DNA from: Girardinichthys multiradiatus
Lineage: Eukaryota; Chordata; Actinopteri; Cyprinodontiformes; Goodeidae
NCBI RefSeq assembly: GCF_021462225.1
Contig: NC_061801.1
Coordinates: forward strand, 10,660,125-10,724,124
Length of the DNA: 64,000 nucleotides
Reading direction: 5' to 3'
Below, piece after piece: positions 44,645 through 54,920 of this stretch. The notes beneath the pieces are model-generated. The model was not told the DNA's origin, did not search any database, and saw only the letters and a program-made list of their open reading frames with translations. Numbering within the stretch: position 1 is the stretch's first letter; each line of letters opens with the position of its first letter. Position numbers and translations under genes: made by a program.

Positions 44645-45700
44645 TCCTTATAGAGGCGGTAACCCGCTTGTTTAGGAGGGAAGCTCTGCTGTCACTTCAG
44701 GCCACATTGATCCAGGCACAATTAGATGTCAAAGCTCCGCTGCTCTCTGGTTGATGATAGCCTTGGGCAGAGCACGGCGGAGAGGGCCCTAATCAGGAGA
44801 GTAAACTCCGCTATATTTCAATTTGGGAGGGCGCTCTTCCGCTCCGGGGGGCCGTGGCACCGGTGATAAATAAAACGCCTATTTACTCCCCATTTCGCCT
44901 GCACCACAGACATCCAAACTGCGCTGCGCCACCGGCCCCGTAATCATCGCCGCGCATTTTGGACGCCGTACATAAATCACCCAATTGGAAACGCCATGAT
45001 TAGATGGTGCCAAATTCAAACAAATGCAGCGTGTAACCTTGTCAGCTCCTGAAATCATCTCCAATGAGAAATGAAACAAAATGGAACAATTGACTCAAAT
45101 CCAAACAGCGGATCGTGTGTGAAGTTGGAGCGCAAGCGAAGCGCAGGAGAGAAAAAAAGCTCAAGATAACAAGATTACAACCTCCTCTGGTGTAATCCCT
45201 CTGTGTTATGACACATCTGTTATTAAGAAATGTGACAAAGGTGGCTGCCCGAGTGGACTGGGCCTTAAACCCCTTTCAAATGTTAACCAGCATGTTCCTG
45301 AAGCCGCTCAGAGTGCTAATTGGCTGATTGAGTCCATTTATGTAATCCATGAGTTCCCCCGGTACCCTCAAACCCTCCACACCGCCAGTGGATTTGGGTG
45401 AAGTGCTGCACACGGTCTCTATTCAAATACTTCCATATGACAACTGCTCACAGAGCACTCCAATTAAAGGCCAGTCACTTTCCATTTAGACCGCGTCAAT
45501 GGATGTGCGCCGTGTGCGTGGCGCAAACAAAAGGATCCTTCCAAAGCATTTAACTCCCCAAAAGTGACCGCATGGGGGCCGAGCGGGGTCCCGCCCCCTC
45601 AAAGGCCCTCTCAAGGGGATTAGATGCTGGATTGGGGAGGAGAGTTGGGGTTACAGCGCTCGCTGTTTTTTTCTCTTTGCGCTAAAGAGCACCGTGAAAA
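44645..45700. promoter_or_regulatory. Large candidate regulatory block
   Basis: About 1 kb without repeats and with many CpGs: GAGGCGGTAACCCGCTTG, GAGCACGGCGGAGAGGG, CTTCCGCTCCGGGGGGCCG, GGCCCCGTAATCATCGCCGCGC, GACGCCGTACATAAATCACCCAATTGG, GTGCTAATTGGCTGATTGAG, GACCGCGTCAATGG and GATTAGATGCTGG. No coding frame with a domain. Together with 38085-39010 this is the strongest enhancer-like stretch. Confidence 0.47.
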
Positions 45701-45782
45701 TGAGATGCGCATTTAAATTTGGGAGCAGTGTCCACCGCCTGTGTCCACGCGCTGCCAGGGAAGGCGCCCGCCCCACCGGCCG

Positions 45783-45783
45783 G

Positions 45784-45815
<32 letters not shown>

Positions 45816-45816
45816 C
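45783..45816. repeat. (GCCT)n microsatellite
   Basis: About eight GCCT units, read directly. Confidence 0.95.
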
Positions 45817-46895
45817 CCGGGGTTAATTAAAAGGCCTTCGGAGCTGCAGAAGCAGGAGAGAAGAGGCCAGACTCGATCCCCCCTTTACATCTGTGATTTT
45901 AAATTCATCCGGTGGAAGAGGGGAGGATTTTAAATGGTAAATTAGCATTCAGATGAGAGGTGGCTGCAGATTACACATTCTTCAGTGCAGGCATAGACAC
46001 CGATGATAAACAGCCTTCAAGTAGCAGGAGGTTCATCCAGCCAGAGGAGCCCACTCCAGCTCAATCCAAACCAACCTAGTATTTCCCCCACTAAGTGGAT
46101 CACTTAAAAAACTATTTCTGAAAACATACTGACCATGTTTCTGATGTTAGAAAATGATATAACCATTGCATCATCAGGGTGGGATTGGGGGACAAAGAAT
46201 GATCCTACTATAGGCGATCTGTGTGTAATTAATCTATATAATTTGTTTTACTTAGTGAATTAAGTTACTGAAAAAAGATGTTTTCAATAATATTCTAATT
46301 TATTGAATATGACTGTATATAAAAACATCATAACATGTATCATATGCACATAACATTCTCTTCCCATTAGATCCAGTTGCTAAATGTATATTAAATTAAT
46401 GATAGTTTAACTAGAAACTGAAACTCCCACAAAAGATTGCCGTTTCCGGATGCTCCAGTAACAATTCCCATCTAAAATATACTTTTTTTCCAAAAAGAAA
46501 ACAGCAACTGATAAGACATTTTAGGACAAGATGTTTTATTGTCATGCTTGTCAGGCCATGGAGAGATTTAGAAAAATAACAAACTGAAGAGTCAAAGGTT
46601 TTATAGTTTTATTGTAGCCTCACCAAAACCATTAACTGGAAAATGAATGACATTAGAACAGCATGAAAACAAGTCTGATATTTTTTAACCTGTTTAAATT
46701 ATTATTACCCAGTTTTGTTCGGGGGAGGGGTATTTTTCTAAAATTTTACAATTTGCGGCATGTCAGTAATGAAGCAGAAGCTCAATATTTCTGTTAATGT
46801 CATTTAATTGTTTACAGATTAGAAAACCAGTGGGATTTGCTCATTACTGTGTCAAGTACCCAGGTTTACCATTAGAAGCATCATAAACTGATAAT
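45817..46895. other. Intergenic sequence
   Basis: 45840-46060 is moderately GC-rich and may belong to the preceding regulatory block. The rest is AT-rich with nothing recognised. Confidence 0.3.
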
Positions 46896-46900
46896 GATGT

Positions 46901-47666
46901 TGTCATCGTTTTTCTAGCTGCTTTGACCCACATGCAGAAATATACTCAGGAAAACAGGAAAGGTTTTAAGAAGTTTATTAAGAAATATTTTGTTTGCTGG
47001 AGAAACAGGAACTTGCCGCTGTATGGAGAAGGGATCAATGGTAAGTGACGGGTAATATTCTGGGTTGTTGATCTTGATATATTTTTGCTTACAGAGGGTG
47101 ATTAGGAGAGCCGCCAGGGGGGAGGAGAAGTGAGATGATAGAAAACTCCAGGAGTATGTCGGGTAAGTGAAAGGTCCAGGTAATTCTGTTTTACTTTCAC
47201 TTGAGGGGAATGTGGCACCAGATGGATGATCTTGGAGGGGAGCACGGAGGAGGTGAGCCAGGTTCGTTCACAGGAAGCCCGAGGAGACTTGAAACCCGAA
47301 TGCAGCCAACTGAGAAGATAATCCATGAAGTTCTCTTGCGGAGAAAGAATCTGGATCTTCTGCATACGCAAACTGGATAAGAAGCTCGGAACTGGAGGTA
47401 ACCTGGGAAGGAGGACACGAGAAGGTAAGTACTCAGAAAATAATCACAAGGAGACTTGTCTTGGCCAGCTAGAGTTACCACTGCAAGTTAACACTCAGGC
47501 GCCGGAGTGTTGGCAACGTTGGGTACTTAAGCTCCTCTCCTGATGAGGCTGATGGAGAACATCTCTGGACTCAGCTCCTACCGTGCGTCTGGTGCCATCT
47601 AGAAGTTGGATGGGGTTAGTAGCAGGTAAAACAGGTGGACAGAAAGAAACTCCCAGAACTCCGACA
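46901..47666 (-). repeat. 3' LTR of the gypsy element, complete
   Basis: 766 bp; on the minus strand it begins TGTCGGAGTTCTGGGAG and ends GATGACA. An AATAAA (plus TTTATT at 46974-46979) near its end is a plausible polyadenylation signal. ORFs inside it are LTR sequence, not genes. Confidence 0.9.
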
Positions 47667-47676
47667 GTATTTCCCC

Positions 47677-49846
47677 TCAACGGCCGCCGCCTGGCGGCCC
47701 AGAAGGGGAGAGGTAGTTGGAGATGAGAGACGGGTCGAAGATAAAAGACCGGGGCACCCAGGTGCGGTGCTCAGGACCATAGCCTTCCCAGTCGACGAGA
47801 TACTGCCAACCGCGACCCTGCCAACTGGAATCCACAATACGTCGGACCGCATAGACTGGGTGCCCCAATCCATCCCGGGTGAGCGGACGGGGTTCGGCCG
47901 AAGGCCAAGAAGGTCTTGTGATGATGGGTTTGATCGGGGAGACGTGGAACGTTTAATGAATGCGAAGACTCGAAGGAAGCTTCAGGTGGACAGCTGAAGG
48001 ACTGATAACTGTCTCAATCTCATACGGGCCAATGAACCTGGGGGCGAGTTTATTGGACATTGATTTTAGAGGGCTGTCACGTGACAAGAGCCAAACCTTC
48101 TGACCAGGCTGGTACTGTGGAGCTGGAACCCTTTTCCTGTCTGCATACCTTTTGTTCTGCTCAGCAGTGCGTTGAAAGGCTTGTGCGGTGGCTGTCCTGA
48201 TGTGTTTGCATCTACGGATGTGATGACATACAGAAGTGACTGAGATCTCTTTCTTGTCAGCAGAAAACAATGGTGGTTGGTAGCCCAGAGAAGCTTCGAA
48301 AGAAGAAACCTATGGCAGCAGAAGTGTGAGAATTATGAGTGTACTCGAACCATGGCAGGAATTGGATCCAGTCTGTGGGGTTGGTTGATGTTAAACAACA
48401 GAGGATGGATTCCAGCTATTGATTCATTTGACCATTAGACTGAGGGTGATGTCCTGAGGTCAGAGATACTTTAGCTCATAATGCTAAGCAGAATTGTTTC
48501 CAAACCTTAGCTGTGAAATAAGGTCCGCGGTCGGAGAGAATCTTCAGAGGTATACCATCGAGTCTGAAAACATGCTTTACCAGAAGTTGAGCTGTCTGAA
48601 GGGCAGAGGGTAGTTTTATGAGGGGAATGAGATGACAGGTCTTAGAGAAACGGTCGATTAATAGTGCGTATGGTGGTCATACCTCTTGAAGTGGGAAGGC
48701 CGGTGACGAAGTCGAGGGCTATATATGACCAGGGCCACTTAGGAACACAAAGGGGTTGCAATAGTCCTGCGGGTGGTTGGTTAGAGGATTTATTTCTAGC
48801 ACAGATAGTACAGGCTTGTACATACTCTTTGACACCCCTATGAAGGGACGGCCACCAAAACCTTCTGGAGATGAGGGCGATGGTTCGACTAGAGCCAGGA
48901 TGGGCCGAGAACTTGGATAAATGGAAACAGTGGATCAGGCGGGACCGGATAGTTGATGGGACGTAAGTCTGACTTGGGGGTCCAGTTCCAGGATCTGGTT
49001 CATTTCTGAGGGCCTGGGATACCAAAATTTTCACATCCCACGTGAGGGCTCCAACAGCACAACTTTGCGGTAGGATGGGAGCAGGCTCCTTGTCAGAGTC
49101 GTCCAGGGAGAACTGTCGAGAGAGGGCATCAGGTTTGATATTCTTGGAACCAGGTCTGTATGAGATCGAGAGGTTAAGACGTGAAACAAAAAGGGACCAA
49201 CAAGACTGGCGAGGGTTAATGCGTTTGGCTGCTTGAAGGTAGGCTAGGTTTTTATGATCTGTCCATACCACTACTGGGTGTTCAGCACCCTCCAGCCAAT
49301 GACACAACTCCTCCAGGGCAAGTTTTATTGCCAGGAGTTCTCGGTCTTCCACATCATAATTTCTCTCGGCTGGATTGAATCTGCGGGAGAAAAAGGCGCA
49401 AGGGTGAAGCTTGTCATCAGAATCAGAAACTTGGGATAGCACAGCCACTGCTCCAATATCAGATGTATCAGCTTCTAGTGTGAATTGTTTTGACAGATTT
49501 GGATGAATGAGAATGGGGGCTTGAGAAAAACTGTCCTTGAGCTTATGAAAAGCAGCATCTGCCTGTGGAGTCCACTCAAAAGGGTGTTTTGTGGAAGTCA
49601 GAGTGGTTAATGGGGCTGCAGTTTGACTGTAGTTTCTGATGAATCTTCTATAAAAATTGCCAAACCCCAAAAACCGTTTACGTATTTAAGTGAGTCAGGA
49701 GTGGGCCATTTGAGTACAGCCTTAATCTTGTCTGGATCTGAACGAACCTGCCCACCCTCTAGGATGAATCCGAGGAAGGTAACAGAGGTCTTGTGAAATT
49801 CACACTTTTCAGCTTTTACATATAGAAGGTTCTCTAGGAGGCATTG
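47677..49846 (-). pseudogene. Gypsy pol remnant: RT end, RNase H, integrase, chromodomain
   Basis: Minus-strand pol of a chromodomain-bearing gypsy element. The 3' part of RT ([17 protein letters not shown]) lies near 49800-49740. RNase H acidic sites are visible in the ORF 48642-49670: [20 protein letters not shown] and [12 protein letters not shown]. The integrase zinc finger HHCC follows (histidines in [14 protein letters not shown], cysteines in CTICARN), then a first catalytic aspartate in [10 protein letters not shown] frameshift comes next, and ILSDRGP carries the second aspartate (near 48530). The expected third acidic position near 48430 is missing and a TAG follows at 48418-48416. 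The integrase C-terminal GPYEIE region lies at 47953-48270, and a frameshift leads into a chromodomain (YAVRRIVDSSWQGRGWQYLV) at 47677-47868. Inactive. Confidence 0.9.
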
Positions 49847-50292
49847 AAGGCACCAGGTGGATGATCTTGGAGGGGAGCACGGAGGTGGTGAGCCAGGTTC
49901 GTTCACAGGAAGCCTGAGGAGACTTGAAACCCGAATGCAGCCAACTGAGAAAATAATCCATGAAGTTCTCTTGCGGAGAGAGACTCTGGATCTTCTGCAT
50001 ACACAGACTGAATAAGAAGCTCGGAACTGGAGATAACCTGGGAAGGAGGACACGAGAAGGTAAGTACTCAGAAAATAATCACAAGGAGACTTGTCTTGGC
50101 CAGCTAGAGTTACCACTGCAAGTTAACACTCAGGCGCCGGAGTGTTGGCAACGTTGGGTACTTAAGCTCCTCTCCTGATGAGGCTGATGGAGAACATCTC
50201 TGGGCTCAGCTCCTACCGTGCGTCTGGTGCCATCTAGAGGTTGGATGGGGTTAGTAGCAGGTGAACAGAAAGAAACTCCCAGAACTCCGACA
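49847..50292 (-). repeat. 5' LTR of the gypsy element, truncated
   Basis: 446 bp matching 47211-47666. Its downstream (U5-side) part is deleted and joined directly to pol at about 49846. A ten-base deletion near 50262 relative to the other LTR is the main length difference. Confidence 0.9.
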
Positions 50293-50297
50293 GATGT

Positions 50298-50838
50298 ATT
50301 TCCCTGCATCTGAAAAAAACAACATGCTGACTAACAAAAGTGGGAGAATACTGTGTGTGCTACTAATTTCATTGAATGCAAAATGAGAGAAGCACAAAAG
50401 AAAAATGGCATAGCTCCACAGCTAGACTGTTTCATGAATTAGGTAGCCATGTTAGATTTTGGCTGGTTAGAAACCTTTGATTTTGCTAGTCAGAATAGAA
50501 GTTGAGGAGCAATCTAGCTGCTTTTACTACTGGAAGAATGGAATTGTCAACATCTGAGATTTAAAGGAATGCACCACCATCTTCTCAAAACCTGCTTTCT
50601 CATAATAAACGGCCTGTTTTTAGAGCACAGGAGTTGCCCTCTGCCATTAGGTATAAAGCAGGACTGAGGAACTGAGGAATATCCAAATTTTGCTTATTTT
50701 TAAGAAGGGAAAATTACCCATATCTAATAGTTTAAATGGGTGTCAAAGCAAAGTGAAAAGGCCAAGTCAAAGAAAAGTTTTCCCTCATAAAGTGTAATCC
50801 AGTTGCCACTAAGCATGTGGTGCTACCCGGTAAAGTAA
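50298..50838. other. AT-rich intergenic sequence
   Basis: Nothing recognised. Confidence 0.35.
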
Positions 50839-50841
50839 CTC

Positions 50842-51645
50842 TAATAGTGCATTCAGACCGAACGCGATTCCAGCAAATGTTTCACCTCATTCATGCTGTC
50901 GCTTGCCTGACATTTTGTCCCTGGGTTCACCAGATTCTCCAGAGATGGAACCAGTTTAGAAAGTACCACCACCTACTCCAGCAGCTGCGTTTGGATGACT
51001 GTCGCTTTCAGCGGTACTTCCGCCTATCCAGGACCCAGGTTGAGGACCTGCTGTCCAGCCTTGGGGGACGAATCAGCCTCCAGGACACCAACTACAGGCG
51101 CTGCATCCCTGCTGCAGAACACCTGCCCATCTGTCTTCAGTGAGTAAGTAAATCTGAACTCAATAGAAAAACAGCAAAATTGGACAGTCCACATCTTCTA
51201 AATATAATAAGCATTTTTGTGCCTAAACATATGGACGAGAACCAGCGAAATACACTAGGCAAGAGCTGATATGACAACAGAAGCATGGTAGCCATAAGTA
51301 TTAAATAATTATGTAGTTTAAAGAACCGCTGATAGGCAACTTTGAAATCAGGCTTGCTGACACATGCATCAATACTTATGAATAAAATATAATTTCCTAC
51401 ATGAACATAGATGTACCTTGAGCAACTGCTGTGAGTTTCATACTTGTATGACAACTTTTGTGCTGGAAAGAGGGCTATGGACGGGACGCGAATTGACAGT
51501 AAAGTTCAGATTCTTCAACTCCAGTGAAATTTGCTTCGCGTCCATCACGGGTTTTGCTTCGCTCTATTAGCCCCTCTACATAGGGATAACATGTAAATCA
51601 CTCGCTCCAGTCGTGTCATTCGCGTTCAGTCTGTATGCACCATAA
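50842..51645 (+). mobile_element. PIF/Harbinger element, internally deleted, TSD TAA
   Basis: Element 50845-51642 (798 bp). Terminal inverted repeats TAGTGCATTCAGACCGAACG (left) and, as its reverse complement, TGGTGCATACAGACTGAACG (right). Flanking TAA at 50842-50844 and 51643-51645 matches the 3-bp target preference of PIF/Harbinger. The remaining interior holds the N-terminus of a HARBI1-like nuclease and then non-coding sequence. Confidence 0.85.
50878..51143 (+). pseudogene. HARBI1-like nuclease N-terminal fragment
   Basis: The frame includes WNQFRKYHHLLQQLRLDD, RFQRYFRLSRTQVEDLLSSL, GRISLQDTNYRRCIPAAEHL and PICLQ, the typical N-terminal region of PIF/Harbinger transposases (HARBI1 family) before the DDE nuclease domain. 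It stops at a TGA at 51141-51143 in GTGAGTAAG, which looks like a 5' splice site (CAG|TGAGTAAG is close to consensus); in related genes an intron may begin here. The catalytic part is absent from the element. Start not certain; the ATG at 50878 is inside the element. Confidence 0.75.
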
Positions 51646-52150
51646 GCTATTATTATGAGCCCTGGATATAAATCCTTTAAGCGCTGTGAGTGAGTGCTTT
51701 AAGCTTGACACCCCAAATCTTATTTTGAAGTAAGAAAGAAAGAGGTTTTTGTGTTTTCTTGTAGTGTTGATAGAGTTGACTAACAAAGATGTCTTTTCAG
51801 GTTCACTTACAAAACCATTAAAGAAGTCACGTCCACTGGGCGGAATTTGGGTAAAAATAGAAACGGTGACAGAGGAAACCGCACCCGGCTAACTGTTAGC
51901 TGATAACAAAGCATCTGTTTCAGAGCCCTCTTCATTCATTCACAGCAAATTTTAATAATTTTAGCCTTAGTTATAATCTGTTTTGCCTTTTAGTCATCTG
52001 TAGCCAGTTCAGTTTTGGAATATGAAGTCCAAGAGTCCAAGCTGCAGCAGCCTACATGAGGAAAATCTCCACCGGAAATGCATGATCTCCACCTTGTGCC
52101 TTCATTCACTTCCACTTCCTTCCCGGTCTTGGCTATTATTCCAGTTGAAT
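51646..52150. other. Intergenic sequence
   Basis: Nothing recognised. Confidence 0.3.
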
Positions 52151-52159
52151 CCAACTTTC

Positions 52160-52360
52160 AACTAAAGTTAGACCTGACTGATTTAATTTCCCACCAACAT
52201 TTTTGTCATCTTTTCATTTGATGACAAAAAATGTCAAACATAGTTCTTGATTGACATAAGTTTTATGTAGTTTGGGTTTGGTTTTAGTCTGGAAAAATGG
52301 TCGTTGATGAAATCTAGGATGAAACGTTTTTTTGTCAACAAAACTAACACTACACCACAG
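52160..52360 (-). repeat. Possible non-autonomous DNA element scrap
   Basis: Sequence such as TTTTGTCATCTTTTCATTTGATGACAAAAAATG, GGTCGTTGATGAAATC and TTTTTTTGTCAACAAAACTAACAC resembles a dispersed fish MITE-type repeat whose end reads GTGTTAGTTTTGT. Family and boundaries not fixed. Confidence 0.4.
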
Positions 52361-53095
52361 GTTCCTAACAGTGCAAAACTAAAGGACTGTTTTACAGAGT
52401 TATATCATACTGATCAAACCTGAACTTTTTAGTTCTAACCCAAACAACATGAGAGGACATTTAAACCTTTATGGGTAATAGAACCACCCTATGATTGTAT
52501 CATATAGATTGGAAAAACTTGAATTTGGATTGTTGTGCTCTGATTACAAATTCTCTTGGGATTTGTGCAACCTTTACTCTCTTTCTGAAAACATTGCAAA
52601 TATCTCGCCTTATCCCACTCTCATGAACCTAACATCGTGTACTATCTTGTCTCTGAACTGGATGAATTATTACACCCCCCAGAGAACCCTTCAATAATTT
52701 CGTATTTATTGAATCATACATTTTTCATTCCATAAAACAATAAAACTGGTGAAAACATATTGCCTCAAAACCAGGTTGAAAATTCTGAACCACAAATGTT
52801 TTATAGTCTGCCGTATAAAAGATTTAGGAAACATTTACCCAGACTACATCTTTGCAGTTATAATTAACAGAAACATTACAGATGTACCAAGGGCTCTGAG
52901 GGCAAATGAACCTGTGCAATAAAAAAAGGCGCGCAACAAGAGAAACATGAGAACAAACAAATGTGAGTAGGCAAATCACGACAAAAAGGCAAACTCAATT
53001 TTCCACACACAGCTAAATTCCATAAACGAACAATACACTCATTGAAAACAAGACAAACAGGCACGCTGAGGCACTTCTTCCCTGATTTCCAGCCT
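52361..53095. other. AT-rich intergenic sequence
   Basis: No gene or repeat recognised. Confidence 0.3.
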
Positions 53096-53099
53096 CCAC

Positions 53100-53690
53100 C
53101 TCGGCTTTTATCATCATTGAGAGGCTGATGCAGATGCAAAGTGTTTGCAGGCGCAGAAGCCGGCCAGGCACTCAGCTCCCGGTGCTTTATTGTGCGCTCG
53201 CTGTGGCATACAGGTCTTCATTAGGAGCATCCAGAGGCTTGGCGAGGGGCTTTTGTGTGCCTGTATCCCCGGAGTTTATGTGTCTTTTGCACCACTAATA
53301 TGCCACTATGTCAGATGGAGTCTGTTTTAGTGCGGGCCTTTATGGCGGCAAATTGGTGGCGAATAGGACAGCGGAGCACTTTAACAACACTCACCTTCTC
53401 TTCACCCCTTTTAACTTATTAACTTATATTAACTCGTTTGAACCTGTCAACAGGGCTGTGTGTGGATCACAAATAAATCACAGCGGCTGAGCGTGGAAAA
53501 GTGTGCAAAATGTGTTTACCTCCGTGTGAAGCCACACGCTTGAGCTTTTTACCTCGCAGTCACTATTAATGAAGCCAATCTTCATTTTGACTGTGTGATC
53601 ACTTTTTAATGCACTTGAGTGGTTTTTAAAGTGCAATCAAATGCTAATTAAAGGCCAGGGCTGACCATGAATGCTCTTTCTCTGTGTTTT
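53100..53690. promoter_or_regulatory. Candidate conserved non-coding elements
   Basis: 53110-53480: GGCGCAGAAGCCGGCC, CTCCCGGTGCTTTATTGTGCGCTCGC, CTTCATTAGGAGC, CCACTAATATGCCAC, GGCGGCAAATTGGTGGCGAATAGG. 53550-53690: CACTATTAATGAAGCC, CTTTTTAATGCACTTGAG, AAATGCTAATTAAAGGCC. Repeat-free, no coding frame. Confidence 0.43.
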
Positions 53691-54085
53691 CATTTTTTGT
53701 GCATGCTTTCACTTCAGACTGAACACAAGCATGAGTCAATTGTTAAATGCACCTGCAAGGAGGCCTCCTGAACTGTGCTATACATAAAAAGGAGCCCAAA
53801 AAATAAAAGCAGGCTTTTAAAGAATTTGTTCTGAATTGGTTTTGTTTGCCCTTTCAGAGGCTGCATGAATACCCCCCACCCCCCCACTACCAACCACCGA
53901 GAGCCAAAAATTAAGATTAAAATGGTTTATTAATAGTAATACTACCATCTAAAGATGTGACATGACTATCTTCAAAGGATTTTTTAGTTCAACAATTCTT
54001 ACAAAAAAAAACAATAACTTCCTGATTATTTCGGACCAATGTAAATGTTTGTCATGTTAAACAACATCAACATCTACGAATTTGA
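53691..54085. other. Intergenic sequence
   Basis: A C-rich stretch at 53870-53885. Nothing else recognised. Confidence 0.3.
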
Positions 54086-54089
54086 TCTA

Positions 54090-54478
54090 GATTTCTCATA
54101 TCTGACCAACACAAAGAAGGATATAATTGTGAAGTGGAAGAAACATAACACGTTTTCTTATTTACTGAAAATAAGTATTGAAAGTGTGGTGTTGCCATCA
54201 GCTCTGACCAGCTTCCCTGTTCCTGCTGAAGAAAAGCTTCCCCACAGCATGATGCTGCTACCACTATATTGAGATAATGTGTTCATGCCAATAAAGGGAA
54301 TTAAATACACATGCACATCACACTTTTCAGATTTCTATTTGAAATCTTTGTTTCATTTTGCAGTTATGCATTACTTTTTGTTGTTCTGTCACATTATAAA
54401 CATTAAACGTTGAGGCTTCAAGGTGTCAAAATGTGAAAAAAGTTCAGTGGGTATGAATACTTTTGCCGGGCACTGCAC
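54090..54478 (-). mobile_element. Tc1-like element, family A, internally deleted
   Basis: Left part GTGAAGTGGAAGAAACATAAC, then minus-strand transposase DNA (CTCTGACCAGCTTCCCTG, CCCCACAGCATGATGCTGC), then the right end CACACTTTTCAGATTTC and GGGTATGAATACTTTTGCCGGGCACTGCA. About 0.39 kb. Confidence 0.75.
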
Positions 54479-54499
54479 CCAACAGAAATTCTGAAATAT

Positions 54500-54920
54500 G
54501 GACATTTGACAACGGGTGCACACAGTAACCTGTCAGGAGTTGCTTTCTCCTCACCTCCTCTGGACTGCAGACCGATAAATGTGTGTCTCCAAAAAACGAA
54601 AAGTGAAAAATCAAATCAGCAGAGTTGAATGTGTCTGTAGCCCTAATGAGCCGTTTATTGAATATTTCAACATGGAGACATGTAGTCATTAGTCTCCACG
54701 CTCCAAATAAGCTTCTAAAAGAAACTTGGGTGTGACTAAAAGAGAGAGAAAAAAATCTAATTATGATAAAGGAAGCACGGGAATAGCTGCAAAGCATAAT
54801 CACTACAATTACTGTTCCCAGGAGTCTGCTGGAGTTCCATTGTGATTGTTTTTTGGAGGTAAAAGATTGTATCTTTGAAAATGTGACACGTCTCCCAATC
54901 AGCGCGCATGTCTGTGGTTC
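54500..54920. promoter_or_regulatory. Candidate conserved non-coding element
   Basis: Best at 54640-54730: GTAGCCCTAATGAGCCGTTTATTG, GTAGTCATTAGTCTCCACGC. Repeat-free and no coding frame. Confidence 0.33.

Larger units (their letters stand above)
46896..50297 (-). mobile_element. Ty3/gypsy chromovirus-type LTR retrotransposon, internally deleted
   Basis: Element 46901-50292 on the minus strand, ending TGTCAT...CCGACA and flanked by 5-bp duplications GATGT (46896-46900, 50293-50297). Order on the minus strand: partial 5' LTR (50292-49847), late reverse transcriptase, RNase H, integrase, chromodomain, polypurine stretch GAGGGGAAATAC (near 47679-47667), 3' LTR (47666-46901). The right LTR lacks its last 310 bp or so, and gag, protease, the primer site and most of the RT are deleted in the same event. 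The two LTRs differ at only about a dozen positions over some 445 bp by eye, so the copy is fairly young. Confidence 0.92.

Noticed and set aside
45694..45933. 79-codon plus ORF with PACL repeats
   Set aside because: Translation of the (GCCT)n microsatellite and flanks.
47102..47543. ORFs on both strands near the left end of the gypsy element, repeated at 49607-50178
   Set aside because: They are the two LTR copies; identical ORFs arise because the LTRs are duplicates.
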